9,207 nt of DNA from JBLIOB01 sp047639575. Its GTDB lineage: Bacteria > Bacteroidota > Bacteroidia > Flavobacteriales_D > Parvicellaceae. The stretch spans positions 1 through 9,207 of the forward strand of contig JBLIOB010000161.1 in NCBI GenBank assembly GCA_047639575.1. Reading direction: 5' to 3'. Both the position numbers and the translations under genes were made by a program. Below, one piece after another: positions 1 through 7,042 of this stretch. Numbering within the stretch: position 1 is the first letter of the stretch; each line of letters opens with the position of its first letter. The notes under the pieces were generated by a model that was not told the origin of the DNA, did no database searches, and worked only from the letters and a program-made list of their open reading frames with translations.

Positions 1-789
1 TCAATTGAAGAGATTCGAAATAATATAACTAGCAAAACAAAAGCGATTGTACCGGTTCATTTATTTGGTCAGTGCGCTAATATGGAAGCTATTTTAGAAT
101 TAGCGAAAGAACACAATTTGGCTATTATTGAAGATACAGCTCAAGCAATTGCAGCTGATTATACATTCGCTGATGGAACTGTTAAGAAGGCAGGCACCAT
201 TGGAGATGTTGGAACAACTTCTTTTTTCCCATCAAAGAATCTTGGATGTTTTGGAGATGGAGGAGCAATATTTACCAACGATGATGAACTGGCGGTAATA
301 TTAAGATCGATTGTAAACCATGGTATGGGCAAGCGATATTATTATGATAGACTTGGAGTCAACTCAAGATTGGATAGTATGCAAGCAGCAGTTCTTAGAG
401 TTAAGCTTAAGAACTTAGATCATTATTGTGCAAACAGAAATAAAGCAGCAGCATTTTATAACGAAGCATTTTCAGATGTTTCGGAATTAATCACCCCCTT
501 TATTTCGGAATTCACAAACCATGTTTTTCATCAATACACCTTAAAAACAAATGGTATTGATCGAGATGCGCTAAAGGCTTATTTAGAAGAAAAAGGAATT
601 CCTGCCATGATTTATTATCCCCTTCCATTGCATAATCAAGCAGCGTATCAAAGAGATGGATTTTCGGATGAAAATTATCCGGTAACAATGGAGTTGTGCG
701 AATCGGTGATCTCGTTACCAATGCACACGGAGTTGTCAAATGAGCAACTTGAATTTATTACCCAATCAGTTAAAGAATTTATTAAATGA
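1..789 (+). CDS. DegT/DnrJ/EryC1/StrS (WbpE-type) sugar-nucleotide aminotransferase, 5' truncated by window edge
   Basis: PLP-dependent aminotransferase that probably transfers an amino group from glutamate to the 3-keto group of a UDP-hexuronic acid, the WbpE step. The frame is open from base 1, so the gene begins outside the window; 262 residues are visible and roughly 110 N-terminal ones should be missing for a family of about 360-370. The ATG at 82 is internal: upstream residues (VPVHLFGQCAN) already match the family. Seen directly: the PLP-ring Asp in IIEDTAQ (codon at 133), the Schiff-base Lys in SFFPSKNLG (codon at 235), the following GDGGAIFTND, and GVNSRLDSMQAA. From memory these stretches are very close to Pseudomonas WbpE. 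The stop overlaps the ugd start by 4 bases (ATGA). The sugar specificity rests on the wbpD- and wbpB-like genes downstream; other 3-amino sugar aminotransferases remain possible. Confidence 0.92.
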   Translation, partial: SIEEIRNNITSKTKAIVPVHLFGQCANMEAILELAKEHNLAIIEDTAQAIAADYTFADGTVKKAGTIGDVGTTSFFPSKNLGCFGDGGAIFTNDDELAVILRSIVNHGMGKRYYYDRLGVNSRLDSMQAAVLRVKLKNLDHYCANRNKAAAFYNEAFSDVSELITPFISEFTNHVFHQYTLKTNGIDRDALKAYLEEKGIPAMIYYPLPLHNQAAYQRDGFSDENYPVTMELCESVISLPMHTELSNEQLEFITQSVKEFIK

Positions 790-2099
790 ATATTGCAGTA
801 GTAGGAACAGGCTATGTAGGCCTTGTTACGGGGACGTGTTTTGCCGAAACAGGAAACACAGTGATCTGTGTAGATATCGATGAGAAAAAAGTCGATATGA
901 TGAAGAACGGAAAAGTGCCAATTTATGAGCCACATCTTGATGTTCTTTTTGAAAGAAATATTCAACAAGGAAGATTAACATTCACCACCAATCTTAAAGA
1001 AGCGATAGACCAATGCCAAATTGTGTTTTTAGCACTTCCAACTCCTCCCGGAGAAGATGGTTCGGCTGACTTATCTTATGTCCTTGCTGTAGCAGAGGAA
1101 TTAGGACAAATCATGACCGAATATAAAGTACTTATTGATAAAAGTACGGTTCCTGTTGGAACTGCAGATAAAGTGCATGAAGCTGTAGCTAAGGCTGCAC
1201 AGGTGGATTTTGATGTTGTTTCGAATCCAGAATTTTTAAGAGAAGGATTCGCTGTTGATGATTTTATGAAACCAGATCGAGTTGTAATCGGTACTTCATC
1301 AGCAAAAGCTCGGACAATTTTGGAAAAACTTTACAAGCCTTTTGTCAGGCAAGGAAATCCGATTTTCTTTATGGATGAGAAATCAGCCGAGCTTACTAAA
1401 TATGCTGCAAACGCGTTCCTCGCTACAAAAATTACATTCATGAATGAAATTGCTAATTTTTGCGAATTAGTTGGTGCAGATGTGGATGCTGTTAGACAAG
1501 GAGTAGGTTCTGATTCGAGAATTGGAAATCGTTTTTTGTTCCCAGGTATTGGATATGGTGGGAGCTGTTTCCCTAAAGATGTTCAAGCATTAGCGAGATC
1601 GGGAAAAGATGCTGGATATAACTTCAGCATTATCGATGCGGTAATGGAAGTGAATCAACGTCAGAAGTTTACTTTAATTAATAAAATTAAAAACTACTAT
1701 GGAGATGATTTGTCAGGGAAAACTTTTGCTCTTTGGGGCTTGGCGTTTAAACCAGATACGGACGATATTAGAGAAGCTCCGGCATTGTATATGATTGATG
1801 CTTTAATTGAAGCTGGTGCTTCGGTCAAAGCTTTTGATCCTGAAGCAATGGAAAATGTTAAGAATGTTGTTGGTGATAAGATTCAATTTTGTGCAAATGG
1901 ATATGAGGCCCTAGATGGTTGCGATGCATTACTAATTGCAACGGAATGGCAGGTTTTCAGAACTCCAGATTTTAATAAAGTGAAAGAAGGATTAAAGGAG
2001 AATGTAATTTTTGATGGTAGAAACTTATACGATTTAACTCATATGAGGGATCAAGGATTCTATTATGAAAGTATTGGAAGAGCAACAGTAAGAGGCTAA
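786..2099 (+). CDS. ugd: UDP-glucose 6-dehydrogenase
   Basis: Cytosolic enzyme that oxidises UDP-glucose to UDP-glucuronate with two NAD+. It has 437 residues, full length for the family. The N-terminal Rossmann domain carries GTGYVG at residues 7-12 and an Asp at the end of the second strand (VDID). The PTPPGEDGSADLSYV stretch is typical of UDP-glucose dehydrogenases. The central domain has Lys205 and Asn209 in ELTKYAANA, and the catalytic nucleophile is Cys261 in GYGGSCFPKD. The C-terminal UDP-binding domain has WGLAFKPDTDDIREAP. The start is ATG overlapping the upstream stop by 4 bases, with no Shine-Dalgarno site. The next gene is a UDP-glucuronate decarboxylase, so the product is probably passed directly to UDP-xylose synthesis. 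The motif set separates it from the second, TviB-like dehydrogenase downstream. Confidence 0.96.
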   Translation: MNIAVVGTGYVGLVTGTCFAETGNTVICVDIDEKKVDMMKNGKVPIYEPHLDVLFERNIQQGRLTFTTNLKEAIDQCQIVFLALPTPPGEDGSADLSYVLAVAEELGQIMTEYKVLIDKSTVPVGTADKVHEAVAKAAQVDFDVVSNPEFLREGFAVDDFMKPDRVVIGTSSAKARTILEKLYKPFVRQGNPIFFMDEKSAELTKYAANAFLATKITFMNEIANFCELVGADVDAVRQGVGSDSRIGNRFLFPGIGYGGSCFPKDVQALARSGKDAGYNFSIIDAVMEVNQRQKFTLINKIKNYYGDDLSGKTFALWGLAFKPDTDDIREAPALYMIDALIEAGASVKAFDPEAMENVKNVVGDKIQFCANGYEALDGCDALLIATEWQVFRTPDFNKVKEGLKENVIFDGRNLYDLTHMRDQGFYYESIGRATVRG

Positions 2100-2110
2100 A
2101 TTAAGAGAGA

Positions 2111-3100
2111 TTGGGTAAAAGAGTTTTAATAACAGGCGCAGCGGGATTCTTAGGATCACATTTATGCGAAAGGTTTACGAAAGATGGTTTTGAGGTTGTC
2201 GGAATGGATAACCTGATTACAGGCAGAATGAGCAACATCGAGCATTTGCTTGAACTTCCCAACTTTAGTTTTCAAAAACATGATGTTTCCGAGCATATAA
2301 CGATTGACGGAGACTTAGATTATATTCTCCATTTTGCTTCGCCTGCAAGTCCAATCGATTATTTGAAAATACCGATTCAGACCTTAAAGGTTGGTTCTCT
2401 TGGAACTCACAATTGTCTTGGGCTAGCTTTAGCAAAAAGTGCCAGAATTATCGTTGCATCTACTTCGGAAGTATATGGGGACCCAACAGTTCACCCTCAA
2501 ACAGAAGATTATTGGGGGAATGTTAATCCAGTTGGCCCAAGAGGAGTATATGATGAAGCTAAAAGATTTCAAGAAGCGATTACTATGGCTTACCATACAT
2601 ATCATGGCGTAGAAACAAGAATCGTGAGAATCTTTAATACGTATGGCCCAAGAATGAGATTAAATGACGGACGAGTTCTTCCTGCTTTTATTGGTCAGGC
2701 TTTAAGAGGTGAAGACTTAACGATCTTCGGTGATGGTAGCCAAACGAGATCATTCTGCTTTGTAGATGATTTAGTAGATGGGATTTTTAAATTGTTGATG
2801 AGCGATTGTCCGGATCCTGTGAATGTTGGTAATCCAGATGAAATTACGATTGGTGATTTTGCAGAAGAGATTATAAAGTTGACCGGAACGAGTCAGAAAG
2901 TTATTTATCAGGATTTACCGGTTAATGATCCTAAACAAAGGCAACCGAACATTGAAAAAGCTAGATTGCTTTTAGGTTGGGAACCAAAAGTGAATCGTGC
3001 GGATGGATTAAAAATAACATACGACTACTTTAAATCGTTACCTGAAGCTGAGTTGTATAAGAAGGAACATAATAGTTTCGAAGAATATATCAAGAAGTAA
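2111..3100 (+). CDS. uxs: UDP-glucuronate decarboxylase (UDP-xylose synthase, UXS type)
   Basis: Extended SDR enzyme that oxidises UDP-glucuronate at C4, decarboxylates it and reduces it to UDP-xylose, using bound NAD+. It has 329 residues. The NAD-binding motif is GAAGFLG at residues 9-15; the catalytic set is STSE (117-120) with Tyr147 and Lys151 in YDEAK. Features typical of UXS rather than ordinary epimerases or RmlB are HFASPASPIDY (74-84), SEVYGDPTVHPQTEDYWGNV, NPVGPRGVYDEAKR and FNTYGPRMRLNDGRV. There is no membrane segment, unlike animal UXS. The start is TTG: an in-frame TAA lies at 2102-2104 and the first ATG would remove the NAD-binding loop. An 11-base gap separates it from ugd. 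Its stop overlaps the next start in TAATG. Substrate assignment follows from the motifs and the adjacent ugd; a related 4-epimerase is less likely. Confidence 0.9.
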   Translation: MGKRVLITGAAGFLGSHLCERFTKDGFEVVGMDNLITGRMSNIEHLLELPNFSFQKHDVSEHITIDGDLDYILHFASPASPIDYLKIPIQTLKVGSLGTHNCLGLALAKSARIIVASTSEVYGDPTVHPQTEDYWGNVNPVGPRGVYDEAKRFQEAITMAYHTYHGVETRIVRIFNTYGPRMRLNDGRVLPAFIGQALRGEDLTIFGDGSQTRSFCFVDDLVDGIFKLLMSDCPDPVNVGNPDEITIGDFAEEIIKLTGTSQKVIYQDLPVNDPKQRQPNIEKARLLLGWEPKVNRADGLKITYDYFKSLPEAELYKKEHNSFEEYIKK

Positions 3101-3675
3101 TGAATTATTTTGCACACGATACGGCAGTAATAGATGATGGATGCGAGATTGGTGATGGAACCAAGATCTGGCATTTCTCTCATGTTATGCCTAATTGCAA
3201 AATTGGTGAAAGTTGCAACATTGGCCAAAATGTGGTCGTTTCTCCAGATGTAACCCTAGGGACAAATGTAAAAGTGCAAAACAATGTTTCAATTTATTCC
3301 GGTGTGGTTTGTGAAGACGATGTTTTCCTAGGGCCATCAATGGTCTTTACGAATGTTATCAATCCAAGAAGTGCTGTCAATAGACGAGGCGAATATGCCA
3401 AAACGGTTGTTAAAAAAGGTGCTTCAATCGGTGCAAATGCAACCATTATTTGCGGAAATAACATTGGTGAGTTTGCTTTAATTGGAGCTGGAGCAGTTGT
3501 AACCAAAGATGTTCCTCCTTACGCTTTGTTAGTTGGAAATCCAGCTAAACAATTGGGGTGGGTTAGTGAATATGGTCATCGATTAAATTTTGATGCAACA
3601 GGTACTGCTTCTTGTATAGAAAGTGGAGAAAAGTATAGATTAGCAAATAATAACGTATCTAAGATTAATGAATAA
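3100..3675 (+). CDS. WbpD/WlbB-type UDP-sugar N-acetyltransferase (left-handed beta-helix)
   Basis: Acetyl-CoA-dependent N-acetyltransferase expected to acetylate the 3-amino group of a UDP-2-acetamido-3-amino-2,3-dideoxyhexuronate. It has 191 residues, the usual size for WbpD. Imperfect hexapeptide repeats, with I/V/L every sixth residue, run from about residue 9 to 145 and predict a trimeric left-handed beta-helix. The stretches TKIWHFSHV, NIGQNVVVSPDV, VQNNVSIY, LGPSMVFTNVINPRS, VKKGASIGANATI and YALLVGNPAKQLGWVSEYG closely recall Pseudomonas WbpD. Asn85 in VFTN lies where I recall an active-site Asn in WlbB. The tail has a Cys followed by a GxxY-like element, as in WbpD. Start and upstream stop share one base (TAATG); the end overlaps the next gene by 8 bases. 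The WbpD assignment is strong by motif; the exact acceptor is inferred from neighbours. Confidence 0.9.
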   Translation: MNYFAHDTAVIDDGCEIGDGTKIWHFSHVMPNCKIGESCNIGQNVVVSPDVTLGTNVKVQNNVSIYSGVVCEDDVFLGPSMVFTNVINPRSAVNRRGEYAKTVVKKGASIGANATIICGNNIGEFALIGAGAVVTKDVPPYALLVGNPAKQLGWVSEYGHRLNFDATGTASCIESGEKYRLANNNVSKINE

Positions 3676-4696
3676 AATCAAATTCGCAGTTATTGGCTGC
3701 GGCCATATTGGAAAGCGTCATGCTGAAATGATAACTAGAAGCGATGAAGCTGAACTGGTTGGTCTATGTGATGTAAAGCCAAAGGGTGAGTTAGGCCTGG
3801 AATCATATGAAGATTCAATATTTTTTAATACTATTGAGGAGCTTCTTGCGAACACAGATGTTGATGTAATTAATATTTGTACGCCTAATGGAATGCATTC
3901 AGATCAGGCAAGCATGTCCTTAGATGCGGGCAAACATGTGGTTTGTGAAAAGCCAATGGGCTTGTCTAAAGCAAAATGCGAATCGGTTATATTCAAAGCT
4001 TTGAAATCAAACAAAATGGTGTTTTGCGTAATGCAAAACCGTTACTCTCCCCCGTCAGTTTGGATTAAAGATATAATCGATCAAAATTTACTAGGGGATA
4101 TTTATAATGTTCAGCTGAATTGCTATTGGAATAGAGACGATCGTTATTATAAAAAAGGAGGCTGGAAAGGAACGGCAGACCTTGATGGTGGAACTTTATT
4201 TACTCAGTTTTCCCATTTTATTGATATTATGTATTGGCTATTTGGGGATATAACTAACATTCAAGGAAAATTTAGAGACTTTTCGCATAAAGAATCAACA
4301 GATTTTGAAGATTCAGGGTTAGTTAGTTTCGACTTTGTTGATGGAGGAATGGGATGCTTAAACTACTCAACCGCTGTATGGGGTGCCAATTTAGAAAGTT
4401 CAATGACGATCATTGGAAGCAAAGGAAGTGTGAAAATAGGCGGACAATACATGAATGAAGTGGAAGTTTGTAATATTGACGGTTATGAAATGCCTGAACT
4501 AGATCCATCAAATCCTGCAAATGATTATGGGCCTTATAAAGGTTCTGCTGCAAACCACCATTACATTATAGAAAACGTAATTGATACGTTAAAAGATAAA
4601 ACTACTGCTACTACGAATGCGTTGGAAGGATTAAAAGTAGTAGACATTATAGAACGAATTTACCAAGTAAGAGATGAAAACGGATATGTACGATAG
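3668..4696 (+). CDS. Gfo/Idh/MocA oxidoreductase, probable UDP-HexNAc-uronate 3-dehydrogenase (WbpB role)
   Basis: NAD(P)-dependent oxidoreductase predicted to oxidise C3 of a UDP-N-acetylhexosaminuronate, preparing it for the aminotransferase. It has 342 residues. The N-terminal Rossmann fold shows GCGHIG at 10-15, an acidic residue after the second strand (LCDVK), and the family signature CEKPMG with Glu94-Lys95-Pro96. The C-terminal alpha/beta domain contains GGWKGTADLDGGTLFTQFSHFIDIMYW, with His183 where the catalytic His is usually found. The Asp/Asn usually placed four residues before that His is Thr179 here. The N-terminus lacks the APRH-like element I recall in Pseudomonas/Bordetella WbpB/WlbA, so this is a different subgroup and its way of recycling NADH is open. 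Function comes mainly from the company of wbpD- and wbpE-like genes. The ATG start overlaps the upstream gene by 8 bases. Confidence 0.85.
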   Translation: MNKIKFAVIGCGHIGKRHAEMITRSDEAELVGLCDVKPKGELGLESYEDSIFFNTIEELLANTDVDVINICTPNGMHSDQASMSLDAGKHVVCEKPMGLSKAKCESVIFKALKSNKMVFCVMQNRYSPPSVWIKDIIDQNLLGDIYNVQLNCYWNRDDRYYKKGGWKGTADLDGGTLFTQFSHFIDIMYWLFGDITNIQGKFRDFSHKESTDFEDSGLVSFDFVDGGMGCLNYSTAVWGANLESSMTIIGSKGSVKIGGQYMNEVEVCNIDGYEMPELDPSNPANDYGPYKGSAANHHYIIENVIDTLKDKTTATTNALEGLKVVDIIERIYQVRDENGYVR

Positions 4697-5981
4697 ATTA
4701 GTTGCTAAAGAGGCAACATTGGCCGTAATTGGCCTAGGATATGTTGGATTGCCAATCGCACTGGCGTTTGCAAGAAAAATTAAGGTTGTAGGATTCGATA
4801 TCAATCAAGGAAGAATTGATATGATGAAGAATAATATTGACCCGTCTAAAGAGCTAGATGCATCGGAGTTCGAAGGTTGCGACATTACATTTACAGCAGA
4901 AATAGAAGATTTAAGAGATGTTCAATTTTATATTGTTGCTGTTCCTACGCCAATTGACGAATCAAACCTGCCTGATCTAAGACCATTAGTTGGCGCATCT
5001 ACCACCGTTGGTAAAGTGCTTTCAAAAGGAGATTATGTGGTCTACGAATCGACCGTTTATCCAGGTTGTACAGAAGAAGATTGCGTGCCTGTATTAGAAA
5101 AGGAATCTGGTCTGAAGTTTAGAGATGACTTTAAGATAGGGTACTCTCCAGAAAGAATTAATCCAGGAGATAAAGAACACACGTTGTCTTCAATTGTTAA
5201 GGTTTCTGCAGGTTGTTCTGAAGAATCAGCAGAAAACATTGCAAAAACTTATGAGTTAGTTGTCGATGCAGGAGTCCATAGAGCGGCATCAATTAAAGTT
5301 GCCGAGGCGGCAAAGATCATCGAGAATACTCAAAGAGATGTGAACATCGCATTAGTAAATGAGCTCTCAATGATATTTAATCGATTAGATATCAATACGT
5401 ATGATGTGTTAAAAGCTGCAGGAACTAAATGGAATTTCTTGAAGTTTTTCCCAGGTTTAGTGGGTGGTCATTGTATAGGTGTTGATCCTTACTACTTGAC
5501 TCACAAGGCAAAGCAAACTGGATATCATGCCAAAATAATCAATTCAGGGCGTTACGTTAATGATGCGATGGGATTCTACGTAGGAAAACAAACGGTAAAG
5601 AAAATCATTGCTCAAGGAATACCAGTAATGGATGCCAAAGTTTTAATAATGGGCGCAACATTTAAGGAGGATGTAGCGGATATTAGAAATTCTAAAGTAA
5701 TTGACGTGATTCGAGAAATTGAATCTTTCTCAGTAGCAGTTGATGTTATTGATCCGAAAGCTGATGCAGAAGAGGTGTACAAGGAGTATGGTTATAGAAC
5801 CATGAAGGAACCGAATGGGAAATATGATGCAGTAATAGTAGCTGTAAATCATAAAGAATATATGGGCTTACCTGAATCTTATTTTGAAAACCTAATGCCG
5901 AAAGGTGGCGTTTTTGTTGACATCAAAGGAGTCTATAAAAACATGGCTGACAATAGTAAAATAGAATATTGGAGCCTTTAA
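4686..5981 (+). CDS. tviB: UDP-N-acetylhexosamine 6-dehydrogenase, TviB/WbpO type
   Basis: Oxidises the C6 hydroxyl of UDP-GlcNAc (or UDP-GalNAc) to the uronic acid with two NAD+. From this start it has 431 residues. GLGYVG lies at 16-21, FDIN at the end of strand two, VPTPID at 87-92, ESTVYPGCTEEDC at 121-133, GYSPERINPGDK at 152-163, IKVAEAAKIIENTQRD at 203-218, and the catalytic Cys263 in GGHCIGVDPYYLTHK. The C-terminal domain has GATFKEDVADIRNS. These match TviB/WbpO rather than Pseudomonas WbpA, which reads GGHCIPIDPFYL. An ATG at 4674 would add four residues and lengthen the overlap with the upstream gene from 11 to 23 bases. I prefer 4686 because related proteins begin with a similar MY..L..K. 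It probably supplies the hexuronate for the WbpB, WbpE and WbpD steps. UDP-GlcNAc versus UDP-GalNAc cannot be decided from sequence. Confidence 0.93.
   Translation: MYDRLVAKEATLAVIGLGYVGLPIALAFARKIKVVGFDINQGRIDMMKNNIDPSKELDASEFEGCDITFTAEIEDLRDVQFYIVAVPTPIDESNLPDLRPLVGASTTVGKVLSKGDYVVYESTVYPGCTEEDCVPVLEKESGLKFRDDFKIGYSPERINPGDKEHTLSSIVKVSAGCSEESAENIAKTYELVVDAGVHRAASIKVAEAAKIIENTQRDVNIALVNELSMIFNRLDINTYDVLKAAGTKWNFLKFFPGLVGGHCIGVDPYYLTHKAKQTGYHAKIINSGRYVNDAMGFYVGKQTVKKIIAQGIPVMDAKVLIMGATFKEDVADIRNSKVIDVIREIESFSVAVDVIDPKADAEEVYKEYGYRTMKEPNGKYDAVIVAVNHKEYMGLPESYFENLMPKGGVFVDIKGVYKNMADNSKIEYWSL
5971..5974 (+). promoter_or_regulatory. Shine-Dalgarno-like GGAG before rmlB
   Basis: GGAG lies six bases before the ATG at 5981, inside the last codons of the tviB-like gene. 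It is the clearest ribosome-binding sequence in a window where most starts have none. It favours the ATG at 5981 over the upstream in-frame TTG at 5969. Confidence 0.5.
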
Positions 5982-7042
5982 TGGACTTTAGTAAAAGAAT
6001 ACTTGTTACTGGTGGAGCTGGATTTATTGGTTCTCACGTAATTAGACGATTAATTAATAATTATCCAGACTATCTAATCGTCAATTTGGACGTATTAACT
6101 TATGCTGGAAACCTTGAAAACCTAAAAGACATTGAGTCCTCGCCAAATTACAATTTTGTAAAAATAGATATTTGTAATGAGGCGGAAGTTAAACAGGCAT
6201 TTATAGATTATAATATTGATTCTGTAATTCATCTAGCAGCCGAGTCTCACGTGGATCGATCGATTACCAATCCGTTAGAATTTGTGATGACCAATGTTAT
6301 TGGAACCGTAAATTTATTAAACGGGGCAAGAGCATATTGGGATGGCGATTTTGAAAATAAACTTTTCTATCATGTTTCTACCGATGAGGTGTATGGTTCA
6401 TTAGGGCGTGAAGGTTTGTTTACCGAAGAAACGTCATATGACCCGAGAAGTCCCTATTCTGCTTCCAAAGCTAGTTCAGATCATTTTGTAAGAGCATATC
6501 ATCATACTTATGGAATGCCAATAAAAATTTCTAATTGTTCCAATAATTATGGAGCCAATCAATTTCCAGAGAAGCTCATTCCGCTAATGATTCATAATAT
6601 TAAAAATGAATTACCGCTTCCGGTTTATGGAGAAGGACTTAATATAAGAGATTGGTTGTGGGTTGAAGATCATGCAAGTGCAATTGATGAAATTTTTCAT
6701 GCTGGAATCAATGGCCAAACCTATAATATAGGAGGCTTAAATGAATGGACTAATATTGATTTAGTACATTTATTATGTGATCAGATGGATGAAAAGCTCG
6801 GAAATAATTCTGGCAAATCTAGGTCCCTTATTACCTATGTAAAAGACCGAGCAGGGCATGATTTGAGGTACGCCATTGACGCTAATAAAATTGAAAATGA
6901 CCTTGGCTGGAAACCATCAATCACATTTGAAGAAGGGCTATCTCAAACGATTGATTGGTATTTGAGTAACCAAGCGTGGTTAGATCACGTTACATCGGGT
7001 GACTATAAGGATTACTATCAACAGCAATATCAAGATCGATAA
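5981..7042 (+). CDS. rmlB: dTDP-glucose 4,6-dehydratase
   Basis: Extended SDR that converts dTDP-glucose to dTDP-4-keto-6-deoxyglucose, the common precursor of dTDP-rhamnose and many amino and deoxy sugars. It has 353 residues, full length. GGAGFIG at 11-17 binds NAD+; LDVLTYAGNLENL and HLAAESHVDRSI are RmlB hallmarks. The catalytic residues are Thr134-Asp135-Glu136 (STDEVYG) with Tyr159 and Lys163 (YSASKASSDH). NCSNNYGANQFPEKLIPLMI, GLNIRDWLWVEDH and GHDLRYAID follow in the usual order. The start is ATG sharing one base with the upstream stop (TAATG) and preceded by GGAG; the in-frame TTG at 5969 adds only four residues. Its own stop again overlaps the next start in TAATG. No rmlA, rmlC or rmlD is present here, so the final sugar is not known. 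It could be rhamnose or a 3- or 4-amino deoxysugar. Confidence 0.96.
   Translation: MDFSKRILVTGGAGFIGSHVIRRLINNYPDYLIVNLDVLTYAGNLENLKDIESSPNYNFVKIDICNEAEVKQAFIDYNIDSVIHLAAESHVDRSITNPLEFVMTNVIGTVNLLNGARAYWDGDFENKLFYHVSTDEVYGSLGREGLFTEETSYDPRSPYSASKASSDHFVRAYHHTYGMPIKISNCSNNYGANQFPEKLIPLMIHNIKNELPLPVYGEGLNIRDWLWVEDHASAIDEIFHAGINGQTYNIGGLNEWTNIDLVHLLCDQMDEKLGNNSGKSRSLITYVKDRAGHDLRYAIDANKIENDLGWKPSITFEEGLSQTIDWYLSNQAWLDHVTSGDYKDYYQQQYQDR

Noticed and set aside
82..789. Aminotransferase starting at the ATG at 82
   Set aside because: The frame is open to base 1 and the residues encoded before 82 match the family, so this ATG is internal and the gene is cut by the window.
675..968. 97-residue minus-strand frame across the aminotransferase/ugd junction
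   Set aside because: Antisense to conserved coding sequence on both sides; rich in Cys, His and Ser as expected for a reversed frame.
3025..3228. 67-residue minus-strand frame across the uxs/wbpD junction
   Set aside because: It is antisense to two well-supported genes, with no domain-like pattern and no leader.
5969..5983. TTG start for rmlB at 5969
   Set aside because: The ATG at 5981 forms TAATG with the upstream stop, is preceded by GGAG, and gives the usual RmlB N-terminus; the TTG adds only four residues.
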